Positions 8,852 to 15,958 of a stretch of 29,588 bases of DNA are shown piece after piece. Position 1 is the stretch's first letter, and every line of letters starts with the position of its first letter. The stretch is from an uncultured Porphyromonadaceae bacterium. Its GTDB lineage: Bacteria; Bacteroidota; Bacteroidia; Bacteroidales; Muribaculaceae. The DNA is taken from positions 1 through 29,588 of the forward strand of contig CABQCA010000011.1 of the NCBI GenBank assembly GCA_902462525.1, written 5' to 3'. Under the pieces are notes generated by a model that was given only the letters and a program-made list of their open reading frames with translations, did no database searches and was not told the origin of the DNA. The translations under genes were made by a program, and so were the position numbers.

Positions 8852-8883
8852 TTTGGCGGTTATGGTTGGAATGATTATTTTTG
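8852..8883 (+). promoter_or_regulatory. Consensus promoter for the FG-GAP surface-protein gene
   Basis: TTTG at 8852-8855, a 20-nt spacer and TATTTTTG (TAnnTTTG) at 8876-8883. All defined consensus positions match. Predicted transcription starts near 8889, leaving a leader of about 118 nt before the ATG at 9008. The gene is separated from thiL by a terminator and so appears independently transcribed. Confidence 0.75.
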
Positions 8884-8890
8884 TCGCAAC

Positions 8891-8995
8891 GACAGCTGTT
8901 CCTTTTGCTGTCTGTGTATCAGGTAGAATGAAGGCGTCTCCTGCACCTGCGCTTTCGAAGTTATTCCAATCATGCAACAGACAGGTGCATGTTGC
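8891..8995 (+). promoter_or_regulatory. Structured 5' leader of the FG-GAP surface-protein gene
   Basis: Three perfect complementary pairs are visible: GACAGC (8891-8896) with GCTGTC (8907-8912); TGCACCTG (8942-8949) with CAGGTGCA (8982-8989); and GCAACA (8974-8979) with TGTTGC (8990-8995). The last two interlock, since the 3' arm of one is the loop of the other. They would form either a pseudoknot or alternative folds just ahead of the start codon at 9008. No known riboswitch class is recognised. Confidence 0.4.
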
Positions 8996-9007
8996 TTAAT
9001 CTGCATT

Positions 9008-9103
9008 ATGCGAAAAACACTTATTTTAAGTATCGTCGCGGCTTTTGTGCTTATGGCCGTTGCAGTTACCCCCCCCATCTGTATTAGACTGTGTATCAGC
9101 TGA
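9008..9103 (+). CDS. Signal-peptide fragment of the FG-GAP surface protein, cut short by the C8 tract
   Basis: The ATG at 9008 opens a 31-residue frame. It begins MRKTLILSIVAAFVLMAVAV, a textbook signal peptide: two basic residues then a hydrophobic core. The frame runs into eight C (9069-9076) and stops at TGA 9101-9103. With one C fewer it would continue as TPPSVLDCVSADSGDW into the large frame that follows. As sequenced it makes only the signal peptide. It is therefore best read as the 5' part of the 9008-14169 gene and not as a real small protein. Confidence 0.75.
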   Translation: MRKTLILSIVAAFVLMAVAVTPPICIRLCIS

Positions 9104-12100
9104 TTCGGGTGATTGGCTGGTGTGGAAAAGTGAAAATTACGAAATTTCCGGCTGGGAACGCACGGAAGAAAACGGTGATTATGTCTATACAACCAGCGTA
9201 GAGCCTTCCGACAAAGACAGGGCTCTCGAACTTTGGAAATCTCTTCCATTATCATACTATGAATCCTTATGGGAACTACCCCGAAAAGTAGAAATAAAAA
9301 AGGCAGAAGAGAGTGAATGGCTGACCATTAAGGCCGGATCTCTCACTTTAATTCCTGCGGGATACGGGGATATCAGATTTCAGGTGGGACGCGGGTTGAG
9401 TTTTGTATCCTTAGGGTCAGAACCTTTATCAGAAGATACGGTAGAAACCGAAATAAAGGTTATCGACGGAACATTGAGCGAGTCCGGCAAGTCAATAAAT
9501 TTTGTCAATCCTTACTCTCCTTCTATTGAATTTGAAATAGTGCCGACCGATCCTGAACAGATGAAAAAGCTTACACGTGGTGTCGCATATATCAAATTTT
9601 CAGATGATGTGTATTACAATGATCTCAAAGAGAGAAAAGTTTATGCCGTTGTCAATGGCAAAAATACTGAACTGGATTTTTCTTCTGAAATTTCATCTGG
9701 TATTTATAATAATGAAAACAGCTTTTTAATTCCTGTTCCCCCAGGGACAGAAAAACTTGTAATAAAAATGGCGTGGGCTGCTGTACCCGAAAATTATTAT
9801 GATGATTATTACGATGTTCCTCCTACAGGTGCCTTTGTTAATAAAGTAGTGGTGTGTCAGGGAGCAGTCAAAGCCCCTGGGTGTTACTTTGAGACCAAAC
9901 CTTCTTTATGGTACGACACCGACGGCGACGGTGTGAAAGAATATATTTATGAAAGTCGCCTTATGAAAGCTTTCGGTGAAAACCGAAATGTCACCCTCGA
10001 TCTTAACCCTCATTTCGGATCCATTGGAGGATTTTTCCCTTATGGGAATAAAGAGGTCGGAACCTATAAAGAGTACGGATACTACGAGGAGAACGCTCTC
10101 TATCTTTCGAGAGTCGACGGAGTGCATTCGGAACTCATACAAATTATCGATAACAAAAGGGGATCGGTCGGCACGATAGACAGCGATAATTCCGGAGGCA
10201 CCGATTTTCATACCAGTTCTTATGAGGGACACTACATCTATAAAATTAACTCTGAGGGCAAATACGTGAAGATGCCAATGCAGCTTATGACGCTGGAAGA
10301 ATACTACAAACTGCCGGCGAAAGACCCCTACGTGAATCCTCTCGATATGTCGCAGATGTTTGTCCGCGACGCTCCTTCTTCGGAAACATTCGGCGATCTG
10401 AGTGCCGTCGACCTCAACGGCGACGGCTATCTCGACTTCATAAATGCCTCCTCAGGCAATTATCTGCTCAACACCGGCATGGGTTCCTATGTTTCGGAGA
10501 GTTTCGGCGGCAAGGTGATATTCCGCGATTTCGACGGCGACGGTATGCAGGATTTGCTCGTATATAACCAAAAAACGAAGGTTGTGTCGGTCATTTTCCA
10601 GCGGTCCGGCGGTGACGCTGTCACCAAGGAGCTGATGAAAGGGCTTGCCTGCAGCGATCGGATATGGTGCCGCGACTTCGACGGTGACGGTGATGTCGAT
10701 ATTCTCATTCCCTTCGACAGTGATAATAACAGCGGGCAAGCCTACCTTGTGATGATGGAAAACCGAGGCAACTGCACATTCAAGAAGCATGAGAACTATG
10801 TGGAAGGCTCGCAGAAATTCATGAACTGTGTCGACCTCAACGCCGACGGGGTTTATGAGATTTTGTCGAGAACCAATCGAGATGCTTACGTATGTCACCA
10901 TCTCAACGGTTACAAAGTAATGAGCCGGCCGGACACCCTCTTATATGGCAACGGTGAAGTATTGCCTCTGGACATGGACAACAGCGGCATAATGCGGATT
11001 GTCACAAAAAGTCGGGGCATCGTTACGCCGGCTCCCGAAGCCGTTAACACTCGCCCCGAGCGCCCAGCCGCGCCCAATGTGGTTTACGATGCTGACAACG
11101 AGCGCCTCACCGTGACTTGGGAAAAAGGCAAGGACAAGGAGACGGCATCGGCCGATCTTACCTATGAACTGCGCATAGGCACAGCCCCGGGCAGCGGTGA
11201 TCTTGTGTGGGCCGACGCAAATGCCGACGGCACACGTCGCAACCTGATGCCCGGAAACAGCGGCTACAACCTGCTGCGCCGTTTCAATACCTCGGCATGG
11301 CCGGCCGGCAAAATTTATGTGTCTCTGCAGGTGGTCGACGACTGCCTTCGCGGTTCTGAATTCAGCGAGGCGGCAGTCTTCGAGAAATCCGCTCCGACAG
11401 GTTTCCTGATTTCGACAGCTGACGAACTCTGCGCTGTTGACGAAACTCTCAGTCTCTACACCGGTTTTGTTCCCGCCGAAGGCACAAGCTACCGCTGGGA
11501 ACTCGGCGACGGTGAATTGCGGCAGATTTCCCCCACTGAATATGAGGCAGTCTTTCATACTCCGGGCGAGAAGACCATTACTCTTGTCGCTACTTCGGCC
11601 GACGGCAAGACAAGTTACACGAGCAAAAGAACTGACATCGTACCGGCACGCTTGGAGGCCAACGGTTATCTCAATGTGACGGCAGCCTTCGACATGGACC
11701 TCGACGGCAAGCAGGAAGTATTTGCAGGCAAGTTCTATGAAGGTGACGAGAACGGCGTTTACACCGACATCAAGCGCCTGTACAACACAAGTATAGACAA
11801 GCCCGATGCAATCACCGATATCAACAAGGACGGTCTGCCTGATTTTATCGTAGGCACCAAGTTCTACATCAATGCGGAAGATAAATCTTTCGATACCGAA
11901 GAGGAGGAACTTTCACTTGCAAAATATACAATCGGAGACCTCGACAACGACGGTTATCCGGATATCATATACAATAGTTGTATATATCGCAACAGCGGTG
12001 ATTTTGTCAACTATGAGAAAGTGACGGGGTCGGGGCTTCCCTCCAGCACCTACTACTGGCTCTACCACGACTTCAACGGCGACGGGCTGACAGACTATGT

Positions 12101-12329
12101 TACCACTGACACTAAAGACTTGTCGTTTGTGGTCTATGAGAATCTTGGAGGCATGAAATTTGCGGAGTGCCGCCGCATTAAGTTGCCCGAAGAATGCAAC
12201 AGTATGCCAAGGGATTATATCGTCGGCGATTTCGACGGAGATAACCTTCCTGATATCTCATTCACTATGGCGTCATACTTTGGGGGGGGTGACTTCAACC
12301 GTGAAGTTCCTGTTTATTGTCTGGAATGA
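9045..12329 (+). CDS. Body of the FG-GAP surface protein (frame between the two homopolymer tracts)
   Basis: This is the long frame (up to 1,094 codons) between the C8 and G8 tracts. The TTG at 9045 is only a nominal start; the real protein-like sequence begins at 'PSVLDCVSADSGDWLVW', just after the C-tract. It contains many Asp-rich calcium loops, such as DTDGDG near 9917, DLNGDG near 10411, DFDGDGDVD near 10678, DLDNDG near 11940 and DFNGDG near 12069. It also has an FnIII-like segment near 11050-11390 and a PKD-like segment near 11395-11650. It leaves frame at G8 and stops 13 codons later. Without the upstream signal peptide the product would not leave the cytoplasm. Bases 9100-10300 are visibly AT-richer than the rest. 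Confidence 0.7.
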   Translation: MCLWPLQLPPPSVLDCVSADSGDWLVWKSENYEISGWERTEENGDYVYTTSVEPSDKDRALELWKSLPLSYYESLWELPRKVEIKKAEESEWLTIKAGSLTLIPAGYGDIRFQVGRGLSFVSLGSEPLSEDTVETEIKVIDGTLSESGKSINFVNPYSPSIEFEIVPTDPEQMKKLTRGVAYIKFSDDVYYNDLKERKVYAVVNGKNTELDFSSEISSGIYNNENSFLIPVPPGTEKLVIKMAWAAVPENYYDDYYDVPPTGAFVNKVVVCQGAVKAPGCYFETKPSLWYDTDGDGVKEYIYESRLMKAFGENRNVTLDLNPHFGSIGGFFPYGNKEVGTYKEYGYYEENALYLSRVDGVHSELIQIIDNKRGSVGTIDSDNSGGTDFHTSSYEGHYIYKINSEGKYVKMPMQLMTLEEYYKLPAKDPYVNPLDMSQMFVRDAPSSETFGDLSAVDLNGDGYLDFINASSGNYLLNTGMGSYVSESFGGKVIFRDFDGDGMQDLLVYNQKTKVVSVIFQRSGGDAVTKELMKGLACSDRIWCRDFDGDGDVDILIPFDSDNNSGQAYLVMMENRGNCTFKKHENYVEGSQKFMNCVDLNADGVYEILSRTNRDAYVCHHLNGYKVMSRPDTLLYGNGEVLPLDMDNSGIMRIVTKSRGIVTPAPEAVNTRPERPAAPNVVYDADNERLTVTWEKGKDKETASADLTYELRIGTAPGSGDLVWADANADGTRRNLMPGNSGYNLLRRFNTSAWPAGKIYVSLQVVDDCLRGSEFSEAAVFEKSAPTGFLISTADELCAVDETLSLYTGFVPAEGTSYRWELGDGELRQISPTEYEAVFHTPGEKTITLVATSADGKTSYTSKRTDIVPARLEANGYLNVTAAFDMDLDGKQEVFAGKFYEGDENGVYTDIKRLYNTSIDKPDAITDINKDGLPDFIVGTKFYINAEDKSFDTEEEELSLAKYTIGDLDNDGYPDIIYNSCIYRNSGDFVNYEKVTGSGLPSSTYYWLYHDFNGDGLTDYVTTDTKDLSFVVYENLGGMKFAECRRIKLPEECNSMPRDYIVGDFDGDNLPDISFTMASYFGGGDFNREVPVYCLE
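9069..9076 (+). repeat. C8 homopolymer, candidate slippage site 1
   Basis: Eight C in a row at the junction between the signal peptide and the mature protein. Seven C would keep the signal peptide in frame with the large downstream frame; eight C ends translation 9 codons later. Confidence 0.8.
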
Positions 12330-14169
12330 CGGGACTTATACTAAGGTTCCCGCGCCAGACGGACACGAATTCAGGATGATTTGCAATATCGGCGACATTG
12401 ACAACAATGGCTGCGATGACATCAGTGCGGGAAAGTTCTGCGTTTATCCCAACCCCGACCACAGCTACTCAATCCTTAAACACGGCCAAGATGTCTCTTA
12501 TGTCATACCCATGTATCTTCGGACCGACGGGCGTGTCGGAGTCGGCAGTTATGCCCTCTTCTGCCGGAAAAACACTGCTCCGGAAGCTCCTTCAGAACTA
12601 AAGTATGCCGTCGAGGGCGGTATGCTCGTCGTCAGCTGGAACGCCGGCTCCGACAAAGAGTCGCCTGCGAGTGCCCTCTACTATAACATTTCGATAAAGA
12701 AGAAGGGCGCTGAGGGCGAGAACGCTTATATCATTTCGCCCCTCAACGGCACCACCGACTTTGTGTCGGTGCCTGCAGGAGCGCAGCTTCTCCGCGGCAC
12801 CATGTACAAGCTGCCTCTCATCAATTTGCCCGACGGCGCCATCGAAGTGCGCGTGCAGACAGTTGACCGTCAGGGTCTCACCTCGGCCTTCTCCGATATA
12901 CTCGAAATTTCCGATGTCACGCCGCAACTTTTGCTGATGCCCGAAGAGACCATGGTCAACAAAACGACGAATGTGATTCTCGGTAACGGCATAGAGGCCG
13001 GCGATGTCGACTTTGGTACGGATGCCGAAATTCTGGCAACCGCTGGGCGTACTGTCGATGTTCGCTGGCTGCAGGCCGGTATACACAAGATAACGGTGAA
13101 AGGCCGCGAGTACGAGATTATGGTTCATGAGGAAATTAATCCTATATTCTCTTTCCCCGCTGTCATAGACAAGAAAGAGCATATCCGCGTTTTCTGCAAC
13201 AACACTTCCTACAACAGCAAATGGGAAATGGGCTGTTCACACTTCCGTGGTGATGTATGGTATTCTTTCGATGATTTCGACGGCTATTCGATTGAGACCG
13301 TAGATGAAAACACGGTCGACATCTACATTTCATCATTCGCCCATGGTCCTTGCGGAGCCTCGGAATATATGATACGGCGCACAGTTACTGAGTCATACGG
13401 CGAGGCTGTATATACCGCCTGGTTCCAATTCGGCAGTCATGGGAAATATAAAATCACTTATGTCGACATCGATGAAAACACCGGCAAGCACCGTGTGAAC
13501 TGGAACTTTTCGGACTACGACAGCGATGTGAACGGCGCATGCATTTTCCGCGAATCGTCGGACAGTGACGGGTTCGACCTCATCGGCACGGCTTCGCTTG
13601 AAGAATCGAGCTTTATTGTCGAGGATTCCAATCCCGATGTTTATGCACCGCGCTACGGCGTGGCTATGGGCTACTGGTACGGCTGGTCTAAAATAGTTTA
13701 TCATCAGCCGATTCATCTTAGTATCAACCTTGGCCTGAACGGTGCCGTAAACCTGATATGGAACAAATATTACGGACGTACAACCACTACACACCGAATA
13801 CTCAGGGGTGCCGACAAAAACAATCTGCACCTTATTGACGAAGTACCCGGCTCGGTGACATCGTATACCGACTTCAACGCCGACCCGGCGGAGAAATACT
13901 ACGCCATCGAGGTTCTCTTCACCGACCTGCAGGCAGCTCCCGCGCGCTCGGGTGAACGCAAGCAGGATTCGACACGCTCTAATGTCGTGTCGACAGATCA
14001 GTCGGGCATCGATGCTGTCTATGTCGACGAATTTATCGAAGTTTACAACCTCAGCGGCATCAAGGTGTTCGAAGGTGTCTGCAACTCCGGCGACCGTCTG
14101 CCGTTGGACTCCGGTATCTATATAGTAAAACACAGCGACGGACGCACCTCCAAGGTGGCTGTGCGCTAA
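12160..14169 (+). CDS. C-terminal part of the FG-GAP surface protein, with FnIII-like and T9SS sorting domains
   Basis: The authentic sequence in this frame begins at the G8 tract (about 12289, 'GVTSTVKFLFIVWNDG'); the codons from 12160 to the tract are out-of-frame sequence. It continues the FG-GAP block ('IGDIDNNGCDDISAG' near 12390). An FnIII-like domain follows near 12575-12920 ('APEAPSELKYAVEGG'), then long beta-rich sequence. The last 55-60 residues ('EVYNLSGIKVFEGV' ... 'LDSGIYIVKHSDGRTSKVAVR') have the pattern of a T9SS type A C-terminal sorting domain. Alone it has no signal peptide, so it is unlikely to be a functional separate gene. A strong terminator follows 17 bases after the stop. 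Confidence 0.7.
   Translation: MRSAAALSCPKNATVCQGIISSAISTEITFLISHSLWRHTLGGVTSTVKFLFIVWNDGTYTKVPAPDGHEFRMICNIGDIDNNGCDDISAGKFCVYPNPDHSYSILKHGQDVSYVIPMYLRTDGRVGVGSYALFCRKNTAPEAPSELKYAVEGGMLVVSWNAGSDKESPASALYYNISIKKKGAEGENAYIISPLNGTTDFVSVPAGAQLLRGTMYKLPLINLPDGAIEVRVQTVDRQGLTSAFSDILEISDVTPQLLLMPEETMVNKTTNVILGNGIEAGDVDFGTDAEILATAGRTVDVRWLQAGIHKITVKGREYEIMVHEEINPIFSFPAVIDKKEHIRVFCNNTSYNSKWEMGCSHFRGDVWYSFDDFDGYSIETVDENTVDIYISSFAHGPCGASEYMIRRTVTESYGEAVYTAWFQFGSHGKYKITYVDIDENTGKHRVNWNFSDYDSDVNGACIFRESSDSDGFDLIGTASLEESSFIVEDSNPDVYAPRYGVAMGYWYGWSKIVYHQPIHLSINLGLNGAVNLIWNKYYGRTTTTHRILRGADKNNLHLIDEVPGSVTSYTDFNADPAEKYYAIEVLFTDLQAAPARSGERKQDSTRSNVVSTDQSGIDAVYVDEFIEVYNLSGIKVFEGVCNSGDRLPLDSGIYIVKHSDGRTSKVAVR
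12282..12289 (+). repeat. G8 homopolymer, candidate slippage site 2
   Basis: Eight G in a row inside the second FG-GAP block. Seven G would join the body to the C-terminal frame ('SYFGGVTSTVKF'). With eight G the body ends at 12329 and loses the sorting domain. Confidence 0.8.
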
Positions 14170-14186
14170 GCAGAAAGCTTTTTTAG

Positions 14187-14223
14187 AAATGGCCGTGCGA
14201 AATTGTCGCGCGGCCATTTTTTT
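14187..14223 (+). terminator. Rho-independent terminator after the FG-GAP surface-protein gene
   Basis: A 14-bp stem is formed by 14187-14200 (AAATGGCCGTGCGA) and 14206-14219 (TCGCGCGGCCATTT) with one G-T wobble and a 5-nt loop AATTG. It is followed by a T-run to 14223. This is the strongest terminator in the window. Its loop carries the -33 box of the next gene. Confidence 0.88.
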
Positions 14224-14233
14224 CTTATCTTTG
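14202..14233 (+). promoter_or_regulatory. Promoter of the beta-lactamase gene, embedded in the terminator
   Basis: ATTG at 14202-14205 (one mismatch to TTTG), a 20-nt spacer and a perfect TATCTTTG (TAnnTTTG) at 14226-14233. Predicted start is about 14239, giving a leader of roughly 16 nt before the ATG at 14256. The spacer is made of the 3' arm and T-run of the preceding terminator. Confidence 0.72.
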
Positions 14234-14255
14234 CACGGTAAAGCACTCACGAAAT

Positions 14256-15425
14256 ATGAACCGACGATTTATCACACTGGCAGCTCTCTTTCTATTTATT
14301 AGAGCTTTTGCATTGTCGCCTCTTGAACAGCGTATTGCCGATATTATCGGTGATGCGGATATGGGGGTGGCTGTGATCAGCGATCTTGGCGATACTATAG
14401 CTGTTAACGGCGACAGACATTTTGAACTTCAGAGCGTCTATAAGTTCCATCAGGCTTATGCGCTTGCCCGTGTTCTTCCGTTCGACGAGATGATGAACCG
14501 TCAGGTGGAGTTTACTGCCGCCGACCTCAGGCCCGGTACGTGGAGTCCGCTTCGTGCGGCGATGCCTGAAGGTGGTTCGCTGTCATTGCCCGGACTGTTG
14601 TACTATTCCCTGAGAATGAGCGACAATAATGTGGCCGACATCCTTTTCGACCGCTTTCTGAAGCCTGCACAGGTCGACAGCGTGCTTAAGGCTGCTGTTC
14701 CGGCCCGGGATTTTGCCATAGCCAACACCGAGGCCGAGCTGCATGCCGACCCGTCGCTATCGGAGGCAAACTTCAGTACGCCTCTCGATTGTGCCATTCT
14801 TTTCGACCGTGCTTTCGCTGTCGATACTGCGGCGTCGATGGCCGTTGTGAAGGCTGTGCTGCTTTCAGAGTCGGAGTTCGGTAAGGAGCGGATTGTCAAG
14901 GGCATTGGTAACGGTACCGTTTTTCACAAGACTGGCACCGGCTATGCTGATGCTGACGGACGGCTGACTGCTGTCAACGATGCTGCGTTCGTCTACTATC
15001 CGCGTTCGTGTGGAGACCTCGGTTTCTACAGCATAGCAGTCTTTGCCGCAGACTGTGAGCAGCCTGTGGCCGAAAAGAAGATGGCCGAAATATCGGAAGC
15101 GGTGTGGTCGCACTATATAATGCGATCCAACGAGTTGGCTGTAAACAGTATTAGCGCTCCTGCTGGAATCCGCCGCCCTTCGAAAGTCAAGCTTCCGAGG
15201 CCCAATTTCCTGGCCGATGCTCTTGGCGCTATTGTCGGCGGAGTGGTAGAATCGACCATTGACCGTGTGCTGTGGGGTGAAGAAAGTTGCCCGGAACCGG
15301 TTCGTGTCCGTTCTGATTCCGACGATGAGGACAACAATGAACTGTACAGCAGTCGCAACGGCAGTAAGAGCAGCAGCCGCGGCGCATCAAGTACATCTCA
15401 GCGACGGCCGCGGACCAGACGATGA
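14256..15425 (+). CDS. Class A (subclass A2) beta-lactamase with long C-terminal extension
   Basis: A secreted serine hydrolase that opens beta-lactam rings in the periplasm. A signal peptide covers about residues 1-20. The catalytic motifs are intact: S60-V-Y-K63 (SxxK), S122-D-N (SDN), E159-A-E-L-H163 and K225-T-G. The E-x-x-x-H form, with His where classical class A enzymes have Asn170, is the mark of subclass A2 (PER, CfxA, CepA relatives common in Bacteroidota). The enzyme fold should end near residue 290. The protein runs to 389, adding about 100 residues that end in a Ser/Arg-rich low-complexity tail. The 3' end overlaps the convergent gene by 28 bases. Whether it confers resistance cannot be read from sequence; a housekeeping paralogue is possible. 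Confidence 0.9.
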   Translation: MNRRFITLAALFLFIRAFALSPLEQRIADIIGDADMGVAVISDLGDTIAVNGDRHFELQSVYKFHQAYALARVLPFDEMMNRQVEFTAADLRPGTWSPLRAAMPEGGSLSLPGLLYYSLRMSDNNVADILFDRFLKPAQVDSVLKAAVPARDFAIANTEAELHADPSLSEANFSTPLDCAILFDRAFAVDTAASMAVVKAVLLSESEFGKERIVKGIGNGTVFHKTGTGYADADGRLTAVNDAAFVYYPRSCGDLGFYSIAVFAADCEQPVAEKKMAEISEAVWSHYIMRSNELAVNSISAPAGIRRPSKVKLPRPNFLADALGAIVGGVVESTIDRVLWGEESCPEPVRVRSDSDDEDNNELYSSRNGSKSSSRGASSTSQRRPRTRR

Positions 15426-15958
15426 CCGTCGGCTACGACAAAGTGTACAGGTACGTCGTGTTCCTCACAGTCGATTTCGTCGAAGAGCTGGAAGTCGTAG
15501 CACACCCCGACAGTGACTGCCGATGACTTGGCCAGCAGGCGGTCGTAGTATCCCTTGCCGCGGCCTACGCGGTTCCCATGACGGTCGTAGGCTACAGCGG
15601 GCACAATTACAAGGTCGATTTGTGAAATATCGACAGTATCGTCGCCGTCGGGTTCTTCGATCCGGAATGCGCCAAGGTGCATTCGTGTACGCTCGTATGG
15701 CAGAATCTCAAGGTCAAGACCGTTGACACGCGGCAGAAAAAACTGCTTGCCGGGGTCACCGGCAAACGAATCGATGAACTCACGTGTGGAAAGTTCGTCG
15801 GGCAGTGAATGGTACATCAGAACATTACGGGCCATCATGAAGGCGGCCATGGAGCGTACGCGTTCGAAAACGCGGGCCGCGGCCGCGGCGCGTTCACTGT
15901 CGGTAAGCACGCTTTTGCAAGCCCTGACACGCCTGCGGATATCGTCTTTATTTGTCAT
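15398..15958 (-). CDS. 5-formyltetrahydrofolate cyclo-ligase
   Basis: This enzyme (MTHFS, ygfA/fau family) converts 5-formyl-THF to 5,10-methenyl-THF using ATP. It is 186 residues, the usual length. The N-terminal 'KDDIRRRVRACKSVL' helix is followed by 'FLPRVNG', a 'DLVIVPAVAYDRHGNRVGRGKGYYDRLL' nucleotide/Mg loop (the GRGKGYYDR signature) and 'VGVCYDFQLFDEI' before 'DVPVHFVV'. Its ATG overlaps the stop of the S41 protease by 4 bases (ATGA). It is the last gene of the minus-strand run and converges on the beta-lactamase gene with a 28-base overlap. I see no terminator between them. Confidence 0.94.
   Translation of the reverse strand: MTNKDDIRRRVRACKSVLTDSERAAAAARVFERVRSMAAFMMARNVLMYHSLPDELSTREFIDSFAGDPGKQFFLPRVNGLDLEILPYERTRMHLGAFRIEEPDGDDTVDISQIDLVIVPAVAYDRHGNRVGRGKGYYDRLLAKSSAVTVGVCYDFQLFDEIDCEEHDVPVHFVVADGHRLVRGRR

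Larger units (their letters stand above)
9008..14169 (+). pseudogene. Composite gene: T9SS-exported FG-GAP/FnIII/PKD protein, frameshifted at two G/C octamers
   Basis: Removing one C from C8 (9069-9076) and one G from G8 (12282-12289) gives one open frame of 1,720 codons from ATG 9008 to the stop at 14169. The 1,719-residue product would have: signal peptide (1-20); a beta-rich N-terminal region (about 30-290); FG-GAP/VCBS calcium-loop motifs such as DLNGDG and DFDGDG (about 303-650); a fibronectin-III-like domain (about 680-790); a PKD-like domain with 'YRWELGDG' (about 796-881); a second FG-GAP block (about 896-1140) that the G8 tract interrupts; a second FnIII-like domain (about 1190-1300); further beta-rich sequence; and a T9SS type A sorting domain (about 1664-1719, ending 'DGRTSKVAVR'). 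Phase variation, gene decay and assembly error all fit this state. The domain content and in-frame continuity argue for one gene. Confidence 0.75.

Noticed and set aside
8875..9255. Minus-strand open frame of 126 codons across the surface-gene leader and signal peptide
   Set aside because: It overlaps the consensus promoter, the leader and the clear signal peptide on the plus strand. Its sequence shows no domain, and it has no good promoter of its own.
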